From Sphingobacteriaceae bacterium (lineage in GTDB: Bacteria > Bacteroidota > Bacteroidia > B-17B0 > Aurantibacillaceae): a DNA stretch of 42,890 bases. The stretch is taken from contig CANKBS010000009.1 of assembly GCA_947480015.1 (NCBI GenBank), forward strand, positions 67,255-110,144. Reading direction: 5' to 3'. Under the pieces are notes generated by a model that was not told the origin of the DNA, did no database searches, and worked only from the letters and a program-made list of their open reading frames with translations. Positions within the stretch are counted from its first letter, which is position 1; each line of letters begins with the position of its first letter. Below are positions 10,003 through 17,771 of the stretch, one piece after another. The position numbers were made by a program, and so were the translations under genes.

Positions 10003-10454
10003 GATTACTTTATACGCTGCTTCTTTTTCAATTAACAATAAACATACATGCTCAGAAGGTTGATGATCGCATTCAAAAAATTGACGAACACTGCAATCAG
10101 ATTATCCGTCAATTAAGCACTTGCAGTCACAGCGTGGTAATGTCAGACTCCCAAGGTAATAGAATTAATTATGCTTGTTTTGGAACAACCAAAGTCATCA
10201 CTATAAAAGTACAACAAGATAGTATTCTAAAAAATGTGATTTGGATCCTAGAGGAAAACCGGCTTATTTTTGCGGGACAAGAATGGTTGAATGTAAAGAC
10301 AAATCGCATTGTAGACATTCAAAAATTTTACTTAGAAAATCAATCTTTAATTGGCTGGCTAACAAATAACAGCTTTGTGGCTAGTAATTCAGTTGCTTTT
10401 ACCGAAACGGCAAAGGAACTTCAGGATTATATACCAAAATTATTAAAACAATAA
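9999..10454 (+). CDS. Small secreted protein, third gene of the sigma-factor unit
   Basis: 151 residues with a clear signal peptide (MRLLYTLLLFQLTINIHAQ). The mature part has no domain I recognise. It contains three cysteines (in EHCNQ, STCSH and YACFG) and alternating strand-like segments. The ATG overlaps the stop of the preceding membrane-protein gene (ATGA, 4 bp), so it is co-translated with the sigma factor and the one-TM protein. A periplasmic partner or effector of that signalling unit is a reasonable inference, but nothing in the sequence proves it. Confidence 0.8.
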   Translation: MRLLYTLLLFQLTINIHAQKVDDRIQKIDEHCNQIIRQLSTCSHSVVMSDSQGNRINYACFGTTKVITIKVQQDSILKNVIWILEENRLIFAGQEWLNVKTNRIVDIQKFYLENQSLIGWLTNNSFVASNSVAFTETAKELQDYIPKLLKQ

Positions 10455-10570
10455 ATACTGAATTCATCGCCAAAGTCATCTTGACTCGTGTATTCAGAGT
10501 TATTAGCGCTCATTTTATAATTTTTTATCCTTTGCAAAGCGCATTCAGGACTTCCTTCTAAAAAATTAGC

Positions 10571-10578
10571 TAAATTTG
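10571..10578 (+). promoter_or_regulatory. Candidate -7 box (TAAATTTG) upstream of phosphoglycerate mutase
   Basis: An exact match to the Bacteroidota TAnnTTTG element, 13 bp before the ATG of the mutase gene. No TTTG -33 box stands at 19-20 bp upstream, so only the -7 half is supported. Transcription would start with a very short leader. Confidence 0.45.
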
Positions 10579-10591
10579 TACCTTCATTAGT

Positions 10592-11197
10592 ATGGCACAA
10601 TTAGTAATATTTCGTCACGGTCAAAGTACCTGGAATTTAGAGAACAAATTCACCGGTTGGGTAGATGTAGAATTGAGTGCAAAAGGCATTGAAGAAGCCA
10701 AAGCGGCAGGCCTAAAGCTAAACGGCTACACTTTTGATTACGCCTACGCTTCGGCCTTAAAGCGCGCTCAAAACACCTTATCACTTGCCCTGGAAGCGGC
10801 CAAACACCCACCCCTTGATGCAGCCTACGATCAGGCTTTGAATGAACGCATGTATGGTGATTTACAAGGTTTAAATAAGGAAGAAACCGCCGTAAAATAT
10901 GGTCCCGAACAGGTAAAAATATGGCGCAGAAGTTTTGATGTACCACCTCCAAACGGAGAAAGTTTAAAAGATACTGCTGATCGTGTCATTCCGTATTTTG
11001 AAGCCGAAATTATTCCGAAATTAAAAGCCGGCAAAAATGTGGTGATAGCCGCGCATGGCAATAGTTTGCGTGCACTAATCATGTACCTCGAAAAAATGAC
11101 TCCTGCACAGATACTTGAATTTGAAATTGGAACCGGACAACCACGTTTGTACGAATTAGATGCAAACATGACTGTACTATCGGTAAAGAATTTATAA
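10592..11197 (+). CDS. gpmA: 2,3-bisphosphoglycerate-dependent phosphoglycerate mutase
   Basis: Interconverts 3- and 2-phosphoglycerate in glycolysis and gluconeogenesis (cytosol). The catalytic motif RHGQSTWN is at residues 8-15, with the phosphorylated His at position 9. It is followed by FTGWVDVELSAKG, the SALKRAQNT element, the acid/base region ALNERMYGDLQGLNKEET, KIWRRSFDVPPPNGESL, and the second catalytic histidine in AAHGNSLRAL. At 201 residues it is the compact form; E. coli GpmA has about 250. The missing length is in the C-terminal tail and the middle, while all catalytic residues are present. It starts a closely spaced run with a HAD hydrolase three bases downstream and methionine aminopeptidase. 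Confidence 0.93.
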   Translation: MAQLVIFRHGQSTWNLENKFTGWVDVELSAKGIEEAKAAGLKLNGYTFDYAYASALKRAQNTLSLALEAAKHPPLDAAYDQALNERMYGDLQGLNKEETAVKYGPEQVKIWRRSFDVPPPNGESLKDTADRVIPYFEAEIIPKLKAGKNVVIAAHGNSLRALIMYLEKMTPAQILEFEIGTGQPRLYELDANMTVLSVKNL

Positions 11198-11200
11198 AAA

Positions 11201-11662
11201 ATGATAGGTTTTTTAAACGAAAATTCTAAGGTAATTGCGGTTGACTTTGATGGCACCATTGTTGAACACCGTTACCCTGAAATTGGCAAGGAAATGCTTT
11301 TTGCATTTGCAACATTAAAGGCCTTACAAGATAAAGGGCATAAACTTATTTTATGGACCATTCGTGTTGGACCTTTGCTTGAAGAAGCGGTTAATTATTG
11401 CAAAACCAATGGCATTGAATTTTATGCTGTGAATAAAAATTATCCTGAAGAACAACTCGATGAAAAAACATCACGCAAATTAAATGCCGATGTGTTTATT
11501 GATGACAGAAGTTTAGGTGGATTTATTGGCTGGAGCGAGGTTTGGCAGACGTTGCATCCCGAAGGCATGGATTTTTCACATCAATTAAAAAACGAATTAG
11601 CCCATTACAATTACAAAAAAAACGACAGTTCCCTTTTTAAAAAACTATTCGGATCGAAATGA
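11201..11662 (+). CDS. HAD-superfamily hydrolase (small, cap-less)
   Basis: 153 residues. HAD motif I is DFDGTI at residues 15-20, with Asp15 the expected nucleophile and Asp17 the acid/base. LILWTIRVG supplies a motif II threonine, and the C-terminal FIDDRSLGG is motif IV with two metal-binding aspartates. The size and the terminal IDDRSLGG match the BT0820-type HAD hydrolases of Bacteroidota, whose physiological substrate is not settled. It starts three bases after gpmA and overlaps map by four bases (ATGA), so the three are likely co-transcribed. Confidence 0.82.
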   Translation: MIGFLNENSKVIAVDFDGTIVEHRYPEIGKEMLFAFATLKALQDKGHKLILWTIRVGPLLEEAVNYCKTNGIEFYAVNKNYPEEQLDEKTSRKLNADVFIDDRSLGGFIGWSEVWQTLHPEGMDFSHQLKNELAHYNYKKNDSSLFKKLFGSK

Positions 11663-12456
11663 TATATTTAAAAAACAGAGAAGAAATTGAATTGATGCGT
11701 GAGTCGGCCCTAATGGTTTCGCGCACCTTAGCATTAATAGCCCGTGAAATTAAACCCGGTGTCATTCCACTCGAATTGGATAAACTGGCTGAGACCTACA
11801 TCCGTGATAATGGTGGCATTCCGGCCTTTAAAGGTTTTAAAGGTGGTAGAGGTGCTCCCGATTTCCCTGCAACCCTTTGTATATCTATTAACGAGGCTGT
11901 AGTACATGGCATTCCAACCAAAACACCTTTAAAAGAAGGCGATATTATTTCGGTAGATTGTGGTGTGAAAAAAAATGGCTTTTACGGAGATCACGCTTAT
12001 ACCTTTGGTGTGGGTGAAATTAAACCCGAGCTCCAAAAATTAATTGAGGTGACCAAAGAAAGTCTGCTTTTGGGAATAGCCCAAATGGTGAGCGGCAACC
12101 GCATTGGCGATATTAGTTTTGCCATTCAACAACATGCCGAAAAACATGGCTTTGGTGTGGTAAGGGAATTGGTGGGTCACGGTTTGGGACGCACCATGCA
12201 TGAAGAGCCTGAAGTGCCTAATTACGGTAAACGCGGCGATGGTCCTAAAATTAAAGAAGGTTTGGTTTTAGCCATTGAACCCATGATAAATTTAGGTACT
12301 AAAAATGTAAAACAATTAAACGATGGCTGGACGATTATAACAGCCGATGGAAAACCAAGTGCCCACTTCGAACATGATGTGGCCGTGATAGACGGGAAAC
12401 CCGAAATTTTGAGTTCTTATGCATTTATTGAAGAGGTTTTAGCACTCGTTAAGTAA
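11659..12456 (+). CDS. map: Type I methionine aminopeptidase
   Basis: Removes the initiator methionine from nascent proteins in the cytosol. All five metal ligands of the pita-bread fold are visible: the two aspartates in VDCGVKKNGFYGDHAYTF, the histidine in GHGLGRTMHEEP, the glutamate in LAIEPM, and the last glutamate in AHFEHDVAV. The substrate-binding histidine in NEAVVHGIP is also present. 265 residues, the normal length. The start codon overlaps the stop of the HAD gene, so translation is probably coupled. The reading frame just downstream continues into an EEP-family protein with no ATG. Confidence 0.96.
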   Translation: MIYLKNREEIELMRESALMVSRTLALIAREIKPGVIPLELDKLAETYIRDNGGIPAFKGFKGGRGAPDFPATLCISINEAVVHGIPTKTPLKEGDIISVDCGVKKNGFYGDHAYTFGVGEIKPELQKLIEVTKESLLLGIAQMVSGNRIGDISFAIQQHAEKHGFGVVRELVGHGLGRTMHEEPEVPNYGKRGDGPKIKEGLVLAIEPMINLGTKNVKQLNDGWTIITADGKPSAHFEHDVAVIDGKPEILSSYAFIEEVLALVK

Positions 12457-12558
12457 ACCATAACCATTTCAGTTTTTAATAAAATATCCATCCGAGAACT
12501 ACGCCACCTGGTTGTTTCCCGCAAACAGCGTGAACTTTCTGTAGTTAACCGCATCGTT

Positions 12559-13641
12559 TTGTGGTTAAATTACTTTATCATTTTGAGTTTACTGGTTTCC
12601 ATTGCGGCTAAATATATTTCACCTATCCTGTTTTGGTTACCGGCCTTTTTCGGACTCGCTTTTCCGTTTTTATTTTTATTAAATCTGGTTTTGATTATAT
12701 ACTGGTTTGTTCAATTTAAACCGGCCATAATATTCGGTCTCATTGTGTTTGCCTTATCCCTTCCTACTGCCTACCGTTATGTGCAATTTAGTTTTTCACC
12801 TACTAAATCTCAAAACAAAGTGCTAAAAGTAACTTCTTACAACAGTATGTTGTTCGATTTATATAACTGGAACAAAAATCAGGAGAATCGCTCTAAAATA
12901 CTGGTTGGTCTAACTGAAATCAATCCGGATATTCTTTGTATTCAGGAATTTTATACCTCGGAAGAAAAGGATGATTTTAATAATATTGATACCGTTAAAC
13001 AAATTTTAAAAACAGCATATTACCACAGCGAGTATACCACCACCATGCGCAAATTCGACCATTGGGGAATTGCCACCTTTAGCAAGTACCCCATTGTTAA
13101 TCAGGGAAAAATCATCTTTAATACAACTTCAAATAACATTTGTATCTACTCGGATATTGTGGTAAATAAAGATACTATTCGGGTTTATAATGTGCATTTG
13201 CAATCGGTAAGTTTTAGTCGGCGCGATAATAAATTTCTGGAGGATGTGATTTCGGAAAAAAAAGATGCTGAGGATGAAATGGAGAATAGTAAAAGCATTT
13301 TACGTCGCCTAAAAAGAGCCTTTTTAAAACGAACCAAACAAGTAGAAATGATTGTTCTTCACATGAAAACCTGTCGTTATAAAATTATTATGTGCGGCGA
13401 TTTTAACGAAACAGCAGCTTCCTATTCTTATCAAAAATTATCGCGTAACCTTCAGGACGCTTATATAGAAAGAGGATTGGGCTTTGGTCGCACTTATGCG
13501 GGTAAATGGCCTAAATTTAGAATAGATTATATTTTACACGACAAGTTTTTACATTGTAGTGATTATAAACGCAGTGAAGAAACCTATACCGACCACTACC
13601 CGATAACAGCCTATTTTGATAATATAAATTGGACTAAGTAA
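12559..13641 (+). CDS. Membrane-anchored endonuclease/exonuclease/phosphatase-family protein with uncertain non-ATG start
   Basis: At least 360 residues. Two to three N-terminal membrane segments (LNYFIILSLLVSIA, FWLPAFFGLAFPFLFLLNLV, IIFGLIVFALSLPTAY) anchor an EEP domain. EEP motifs are TSYNSMLFD, ILCIQEF (catalytic Glu), YNVHLQS, MCGDFNET and the final TDHYPITAYF. The domain would face the periplasm. Substrate is unknown; family members cut nucleic acids or phosphoesters. The TTG at 12559 falls just at the first membrane helix. The same frame is open without a stop back to the map stop codon, giving plausible extra residues (ISVFNKISIRELRHLVV, then SRKQRELSVVNRIV) but no ATG, GTG or TTG. 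An ATT at 12466 or a CTG at 12508 are the candidate true starts. Confidence 0.85.
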   Translation: MWLNYFIILSLLVSIAAKYISPILFWLPAFFGLAFPFLFLLNLVLIIYWFVQFKPAIIFGLIVFALSLPTAYRYVQFSFSPTKSQNKVLKVTSYNSMLFDLYNWNKNQENRSKILVGLTEINPDILCIQEFYTSEEKDDFNNIDTVKQILKTAYYHSEYTTTMRKFDHWGIATFSKYPIVNQGKIIFNTTSNNICIYSDIVVNKDTIRVYNVHLQSVSFSRRDNKFLEDVISEKKDAEDEMENSKSILRRLKRAFLKRTKQVEMIVLHMKTCRYKIIMCGDFNETAASYSYQKLSRNLQDAYIERGLGFGRTYAGKWPKFRIDYILHDKFLHCSDYKRSEETYTDHYPITAYFDNINWTK

Positions 13642-13674
13642 TTTCTTTTCTTTAATTTTAACCTAACTAATCTT

Positions 13675-14271
13675 ATGAATAAAATTATTTTTTCGCTTAT
13701 TGCCGTATTCATACTCGGCTCGTGTTCAAGCAAGTTTACACTTGTAAAACGTAAGTATTCAATTGGGTATTATGTATCTGTGAGTAAAAAGGCTCCTGCT
13801 GTTAAGGAACGAGATGCTAAAATTCATTTAGTCAACCATAAAAACGGTCAAGAAGATGCCACTACTGTTCAAATAGTTAAGGCCAAAAAAGAATCGAAAA
13901 CCGTTCAAACTGTTGCTGAGTCTAAAACCCAAGCAAAGGAAATGGCTATTAAAACTTTCACACAGGCACAAAAAACGCCAAACGCGGATAAATTGATTGC
14001 CTCTAAAAACAAGCACTTTAGTGCACAAACTAAACGTGAATTTAAATCCCTTAAAACTAAAATTGGGACACTCTCCAAAAGTGGTTCCGAGCCTGATGCC
14101 AAAGCTATTGTAACGATCATTTTATGTATTTTTATACCACCTCTGGCTGTTTACCTATTCAAAAAAAACATGGATACTAATTTTTGGGTTGATCTCATTT
14201 TATCACTCTTGTTTTGGCTACCCGGTATTATTTTTGCTTTTCTAGTTTGTTTTGCCGGAGTTAGTTTATAA
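13675..14271 (+). CDS. Lipoprotein with C-terminal Pmp3/YqaE membrane domain
   Basis: 198 residues. The N-terminus is a lipoprotein signal peptide with lipobox LGSC (Cys17). A polar, Lys/Thr/Gln-rich middle (~residues 25-140) has no recognised fold. The last 55 residues (144-198) match the Pmp3/YqaE family of two-helix hydrophobic stress peptides: ILCIFIPPLAVYLFKK, then NFWVDLILSLLFWLPGIIFA. Free-standing Pmp3 proteins are about 50-60 residues and affect membrane potential and salt stress. Here the domain is carried at the end of a lipid-anchored secreted protein. The gene begins 33 bp after the EEP gene. Confidence 0.82.
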   Translation: MNKIIFSLIAVFILGSCSSKFTLVKRKYSIGYYVSVSKKAPAVKERDAKIHLVNHKNGQEDATTVQIVKAKKESKTVQTVAESKTQAKEMAIKTFTQAQKTPNADKLIASKNKHFSAQTKREFKSLKTKIGTLSKSGSEPDAKAIVTIILCIFIPPLAVYLFKKNMDTNFWVDLILSLLFWLPGIIFAFLVCFAGVSL

Positions 14272-14308
14272 TTCATACTTTTTAACATATAAGCGTCGTT
14301 ATAACCCT

Positions 14309-14316
14309 TATATTTG
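14309..14316 (+). promoter_or_regulatory. Candidate -7 box (TATATTTG) for the Lys/Cys-rich small protein
   Basis: An exact TAnnTTTG match 30 bp upstream of the ATG at 14347. No TTTG is found at the expected -33 distance, so the assignment rests on the -7 element and its position. Confidence 0.5.
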
Positions 14317-14346
14317 TACTTATAACCAGTTAAACTAAAAAACAAA

Positions 14347-14586
14347 ATGAAAAAAATACTTTTAATGGCCGCTTTCGCAGGTTTGTTAGGAAGCACCGCA
14401 GTTGCTAACACCAAAGGTGACGACAAAGACAAAAAAGCAAAAAAAGAATGTTGTTCTAAAGATACCAAATCATGTGCTGGCGAGAAAAAAGAAGGTTGCG
14501 AAAAAGGTGAAAAAGCATGCTGCAAGAAAAAAGCAGAAGCTACTTCAGAAAAAGCAAGCGATAACAAAGCCACTGAAAAAAAGTAA
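14347..14586 (+). CDS. Small secreted Lys/Cys-rich protein
   Basis: 79 residues: a signal peptide (MKKILLMAAFAGLLGSTAVA) followed by a ~59-residue mature chain very rich in Lys, Glu, Asp and Ala. Six cysteines are at residues 35, 36, 43, 51, 58 and 59. Their spacing is symmetric: CC, six residues, C, seven residues, C, six residues, CC. There is no recognised domain. Cysteine pairs in a charged, probably disordered chain suggest metal binding or redox buffering in the periplasm, but that is inference. It has its own -7 box and terminator, so it looks like a single-gene unit. A second frame across the same bases is a shadow. Confidence 0.8.
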   Translation: MKKILLMAAFAGLLGSTAVANTKGDDKDKKAKKECCSKDTKSCAGEKKEGCEKGEKACCKKKAEATSEKASDNKATEKK

Positions 14587-14604
14587 TTTAAACACACTTA
14601 TATT

Positions 14605-14638
14605 AAAAAAACCTTCCATTATCACGGAAGGTTTTTTT
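14605..14638. terminator. Bidirectional terminator between convergent genes
   Basis: AAAAAAACCTTCC (14605-14617) pairs with GGAAGGTTTTTTT (14626-14638) around an 8-nt loop. The T-run serves the plus-strand small-protein gene, and the A-run gives a U-run for the minus-strand M16 gene that ends at 14658. Confidence 0.9.
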
Positions 14639-14657
14639 GTTTAATGGCATAGTGAAC

Positions 14658-15938
14658 TTACATTTTGCCTACCACACATTCGAGCAAGTCTTTTTCCTGT
14701 AGGTATTTATTGGCCAAATCGCGTAGTTCATGAGGTGTTACTGATTTTACAGCAGCGAAATAATTATCGAAGAAAGAATAATCTAGATCAAATTCCCAAA
14801 TGGATTTAAACTTATCGGCTAAGGCAAATGGTCCGTCAACCGATCTTAAAAAATTACCAAGTATATAATTTCTAACTGTTTCAAGTTCGAGTTTATCAAC
14901 CGGCTTTTCGCGAAGCAGGGCGATTTCTTTATAAATTTCTTTTAAGGTTTCTTTCGTTACATCGGCCCCTACTTCGGTAGAAATGAAAAAATAACCGCTT
15001 TGAACTAAATTATTCAGTCCTGAACCAATGCCGTAAGTATAGCCTTTATCTTCTCTTATATTGGCCATTAAGCGCGAACCAAAATAACCACCCAGAATGG
15101 TATTTAATACTTGAAATTTAAAATAATCGGGATGCGTTTTATTAAAAAGAATACGACCAACACGAATTGCCGACTGTATGGCATCTTCACGTTCGATGAA
15201 ATGTTTTTGTTGTGGGTTCGATTGAATGGGCATCGCCGTGGCTATGACCTGAGCTGAGCTGCCCCATAAGCCATCTCCAAAAAAACGATTAAGTACATCG
15301 GGTAGACTGTTTGGTAAATTACCAGACGCAAAAATGGTGCAATTAAGGGCATTATAATGTGCTTTAAAAAAGCCAGTAATCTCGGCAATGCTAATGCGGT
15401 CAAAATCATTCTCTTTCACATCAATACCATAGGGATGTGCTTCACCAAATAATAACTCGGTAAAACGGCGACGAGCCAGCACATTCACTTTTTGAGAATT
15501 AATGGCAAACTTTTGTTTTTTATTTGCAATATGAATTTTGAATTCATTTTCGGGAAACACCGGATACTTAATAATCTCTTCAATGTAGGCCAAACTCTTA
15601 TCCAAATACTTATTTAATGAAAACAAGGTAATACTGGCGAAATCCTGCTCCACTTGTAATTCTAAGAAGGACCCGAAAAAATCGATACCATCACTTATTT
15701 GATCGGCAGTAAACGATTTGGTGCCACTTTCCAACATGACATTGGTAGTGGAAGCCACCAAGGTGGCCAACTGATGGGCCATTCCAGCCTTGAAAATAAA
15801 TTCAATTTTTACAATTTCCTGACTGCCCGCAGATAAGGAGTACAGATTAATACCATTATTCAATTTAGCATGATTGGTGCGAATAACTTCTATTGCGTCA
15901 ATGGTCTTGTAATCGGGGGCAATGGTACGGTTTAGCAT
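14658..15938 (-). CDS. M16-family peptidase homologue, catalytically inactive partner subunit
   Basis: 426 residues with the two-lobed M16 (insulinase/processing peptidase) organisation. The zinc-binding HxxEH motif is absent: where active members read HFLEHMLFKGT this protein reads STTNVMLESGT, so both histidines and the glutamate are lost. The C-terminal half keeps the substrate-binding signature GGYFGSRLMANIREDKGYTYG. This is the classic non-catalytic beta-type subunit that pairs with an HxxEH-bearing partner. The active partner is the first gene of the same minus-strand unit (ending at 18380). The start is the ATG at 15938, two bases after the stop of the GT-C gene. Confidence 0.9.
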   Translation of the reverse strand: MLNRTIAPDYKTIDAIEVIRTNHAKLNNGINLYSLSAGSQEIVKIEFIFKAGMAHQLATLVASTTNVMLESGTKSFTADQISDGIDFFGSFLELQVEQDFASITLFSLNKYLDKSLAYIEEIIKYPVFPENEFKIHIANKKQKFAINSQKVNVLARRRFTELLFGEAHPYGIDVKENDFDRISIAEITGFFKAHYNALNCTIFASGNLPNSLPDVLNRFFGDGLWGSSAQVIATAMPIQSNPQQKHFIEREDAIQSAIRVGRILFNKTHPDYFKFQVLNTILGGYFGSRLMANIREDKGYTYGIGSGLNNLVQSGYFFISTEVGADVTKETLKEIYKEIALLREKPVDKLELETVRNYILGNFLRSVDGPFALADKFKSIWEFDLDYSFFDNYFAAVKSVTPHELRDLANKYLQEKDLLECVVGKM

Positions 15939-15940
15939 AA

Positions 15941-17770
15941 TTATAGTTTTGCAGATGATTGGTAAGTAATGCCTTCACCTTGTAATTGGTAAAGTTTAAA
16001 CGATTGTAAATGAATCTTGATTTCTTTTTTATCGATATTCCATAAATAGGCTACCATCCGTTTTATTTTTAAGGGAATGTTGCCACTTACCAAACAGGTC
16101 GTAAATGATTTACTGCCATTCCAATCGTATTTAATCAAATTTAAAGGCACCCGAATAAACACATTCGAATCGGGCAAATCAGCGCTTGTAACCTCCAGCA
16201 CAAACCAGGCATTAAATGGAATCGGCACTTGATCAACACTAAAGCGAAATTCGGCCTGCAGCGGATTACTAACTGCTAAGGATGTATCAAGTCTTTCAAA
16301 GGCATTGTAATATTCCAGATTTGCATTAAAATCAAAGCCGGTATCTTTGCTTTGCCAAATCAATTTTTTTTCAATGCTTGTTTTTCGTTTTAGTAAAACA
16401 AAATTCCAGTATTTATCCTGAGCCAGTTCCGAATAGTACTTATCGTAATAAGGTTTGTCTTGTGTATAAGCCAAAGCATAGTCACAATTCATTTGCAAGG
16501 CTTCGGGTGAAGTCATGTGATTGAGCTTAACAGCACTGTTATAATTTAAAAAACCATAAAAAAACTCCCTTACACGATGGCCGGCTATGGTAATAGGATG
16601 ATCAGCGGCTTTTTGTTCTTTTACCAGAATATCAAAAAACGATTGCGGCATGGTTTCATATACCCGCCAAGCATGGGCGCTTGTATTGGCGAACTTATAA
16701 AAATGCGCAATAAAAAAAACCGGAATCAGCATAAAAAACAACTGAACTTTAGTACTGAGTTCGCCTAACATAAAACAAAAGGTTAGCATAAAGAACACAT
16801 AAAAAAACAAACCTGTTCTGTCTTCAGGATAGTTTACATGCATTAATTTTTTTAAGAGGTAAAAGGCCAGCACTAGTCCACACAAACAAACAAAACTCAA
16901 GGAGAAAAAACTGCCAAAGAGGTAATTAAATTTTTCTTTATAAAGCCTGAATACAAAATAACCTGACATTACACTAACAGCCAAAACTGACAAGTAATTA
17001 AAGATCAGGCTTTTAAAGAAGATTGTTTCAATTAACGATTCAAAGGTCACCTTCCAGTAACTTTCGCCGCTGCCATAATAAAGGGCGCCATTTTGTTGCA
17101 GAAAAAAAGCATACTTAATCCAATAAATGAGAAGTGCCAGATGTAGTAACAGTACAATCAGGTATTTAGCTTGAAAAAAAGATTTATTTCTGATCTGAAA
17201 AAAAAGCACTACCCCAGAGGTGAGCGCTAGGACGAATACAAGGGTAAGATTGGCGCTTAAAGCCAGTTGCGAGAAAAGCAAGAATTTGTAATAGTGAGTA
17301 AATGAACCGAATTTAATGTGTACAAAAAAGTAATAGAGTGCTAGCATAAGCAAAGCCATTGAAAGACCATAACCTCTGCATAGCGAATAAAAATTAATAA
17401 AGTTGAATGAAAAGATGAAAGCCGAAGTAAAAATGATTTTAACTGCAAGGCCGTGTAATAATTTATTAATCTTAAAAACCGAATACGTTAACAGCAAATA
17501 GGCGCCAATACAGGGTAAACGCAGTGCCAAAGTGGAAGAACCTGCCAGTTTGAAGGAGATCCAAGTTAACAAACTCGTTAAAAAATGTCCGTTAGCATCG
17601 GCATGTGAAAGAAAAGGAAGGAAATCGCCGGGCTGAATGTAAAAATAAAAGGTTGCCACTTCATCATGCGAAAAAGGCACCTTGATGCAGCGTAACACCA
17701 CCATCACCAAAACCGCCGAACAAAATGCCCAGTAAATTTTCTCGAAGTGTTTTTCCTTTAAAAGGATCAT
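15941..17770 (-). CDS. Polytopic membrane protein, GT-C (GT39/ArnT-like) glycosyltransferase candidate
   Basis: 609 residues. The first ~390 are a series of about ten or more hydrophobic segments, and the last ~200 form a soluble, probably periplasmic, domain. After the first helix comes VPFSHDEVATFYFY, matching the acidic D/E motif in the first periplasmic loop of GT-C enzymes, which use polyprenyl-phosphate sugars. HADANGHFLTSLLTWISFKLAGSS in the next loop also resembles GT39-type proteins. Donor and acceptor are unknown. It lies one base past the stop of the upstream adenylyltransferase gene and two bases before the inactive M16 gene, so it is part of one unit. Confidence 0.75.
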   Translation of the reverse strand: MILLKEKHFEKIYWAFCSAVLVMVVLRCIKVPFSHDEVATFYFYIQPGDFLPFLSHADANGHFLTSLLTWISFKLAGSSTLALRLPCIGAYLLLTYSVFKINKLLHGLAVKIIFTSAFIFSFNFINFYSLCRGYGLSMALLMLALYYFFVHIKFGSFTHYYKFLLFSQLALSANLTLVFVLALTSGVVLFFQIRNKSFFQAKYLIVLLLHLALLIYWIKYAFFLQQNGALYYGSGESYWKVTFESLIETIFFKSLIFNYLSVLAVSVMSGYFVFRLYKEKFNYLFGSFFSLSFVCLCGLVLAFYLLKKLMHVNYPEDRTGLFFYVFFMLTFCFMLGELSTKVQLFFMLIPVFFIAHFYKFANTSAHAWRVYETMPQSFFDILVKEQKAADHPITIAGHRVREFFYGFLNYNSAVKLNHMTSPEALQMNCDYALAYTQDKPYYDKYYSELAQDKYWNFVLLKRKTSIEKKLIWQSKDTGFDFNANLEYYNAFERLDTSLAVSNPLQAEFRFSVDQVPIPFNAWFVLEVTSADLPDSNVFIRVPLNLIKYDWNGSKSFTTCLVSGNIPLKIKRMVAYLWNIDKKEIKIHLQSFKLYQLQGEGITYQSSAKL

Positions 17771-17771
17771 A

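Noticed and set aside
10455-10520. Inverted repeat CTGAAT/ATTCAG after the sigma-factor unit as a terminator
   Set aside because: The stem is only about 6-8 bp with a loop of more than 25 nt and no T-run directly follows.
10831-11259. 142-codon minus-strand frame across gpmA and the HAD gene
   Set aside because: Both plus-strand genes carry complete catalytic motifs and are tightly packed; the antisense frame has no recognisable features.
14402-14644. 80-codon Lys-rich frame overlapping the small Cys-rich gene
   Set aside because: Out of frame with a real gene that has a signal peptide and terminator. It runs through the terminator hairpin.
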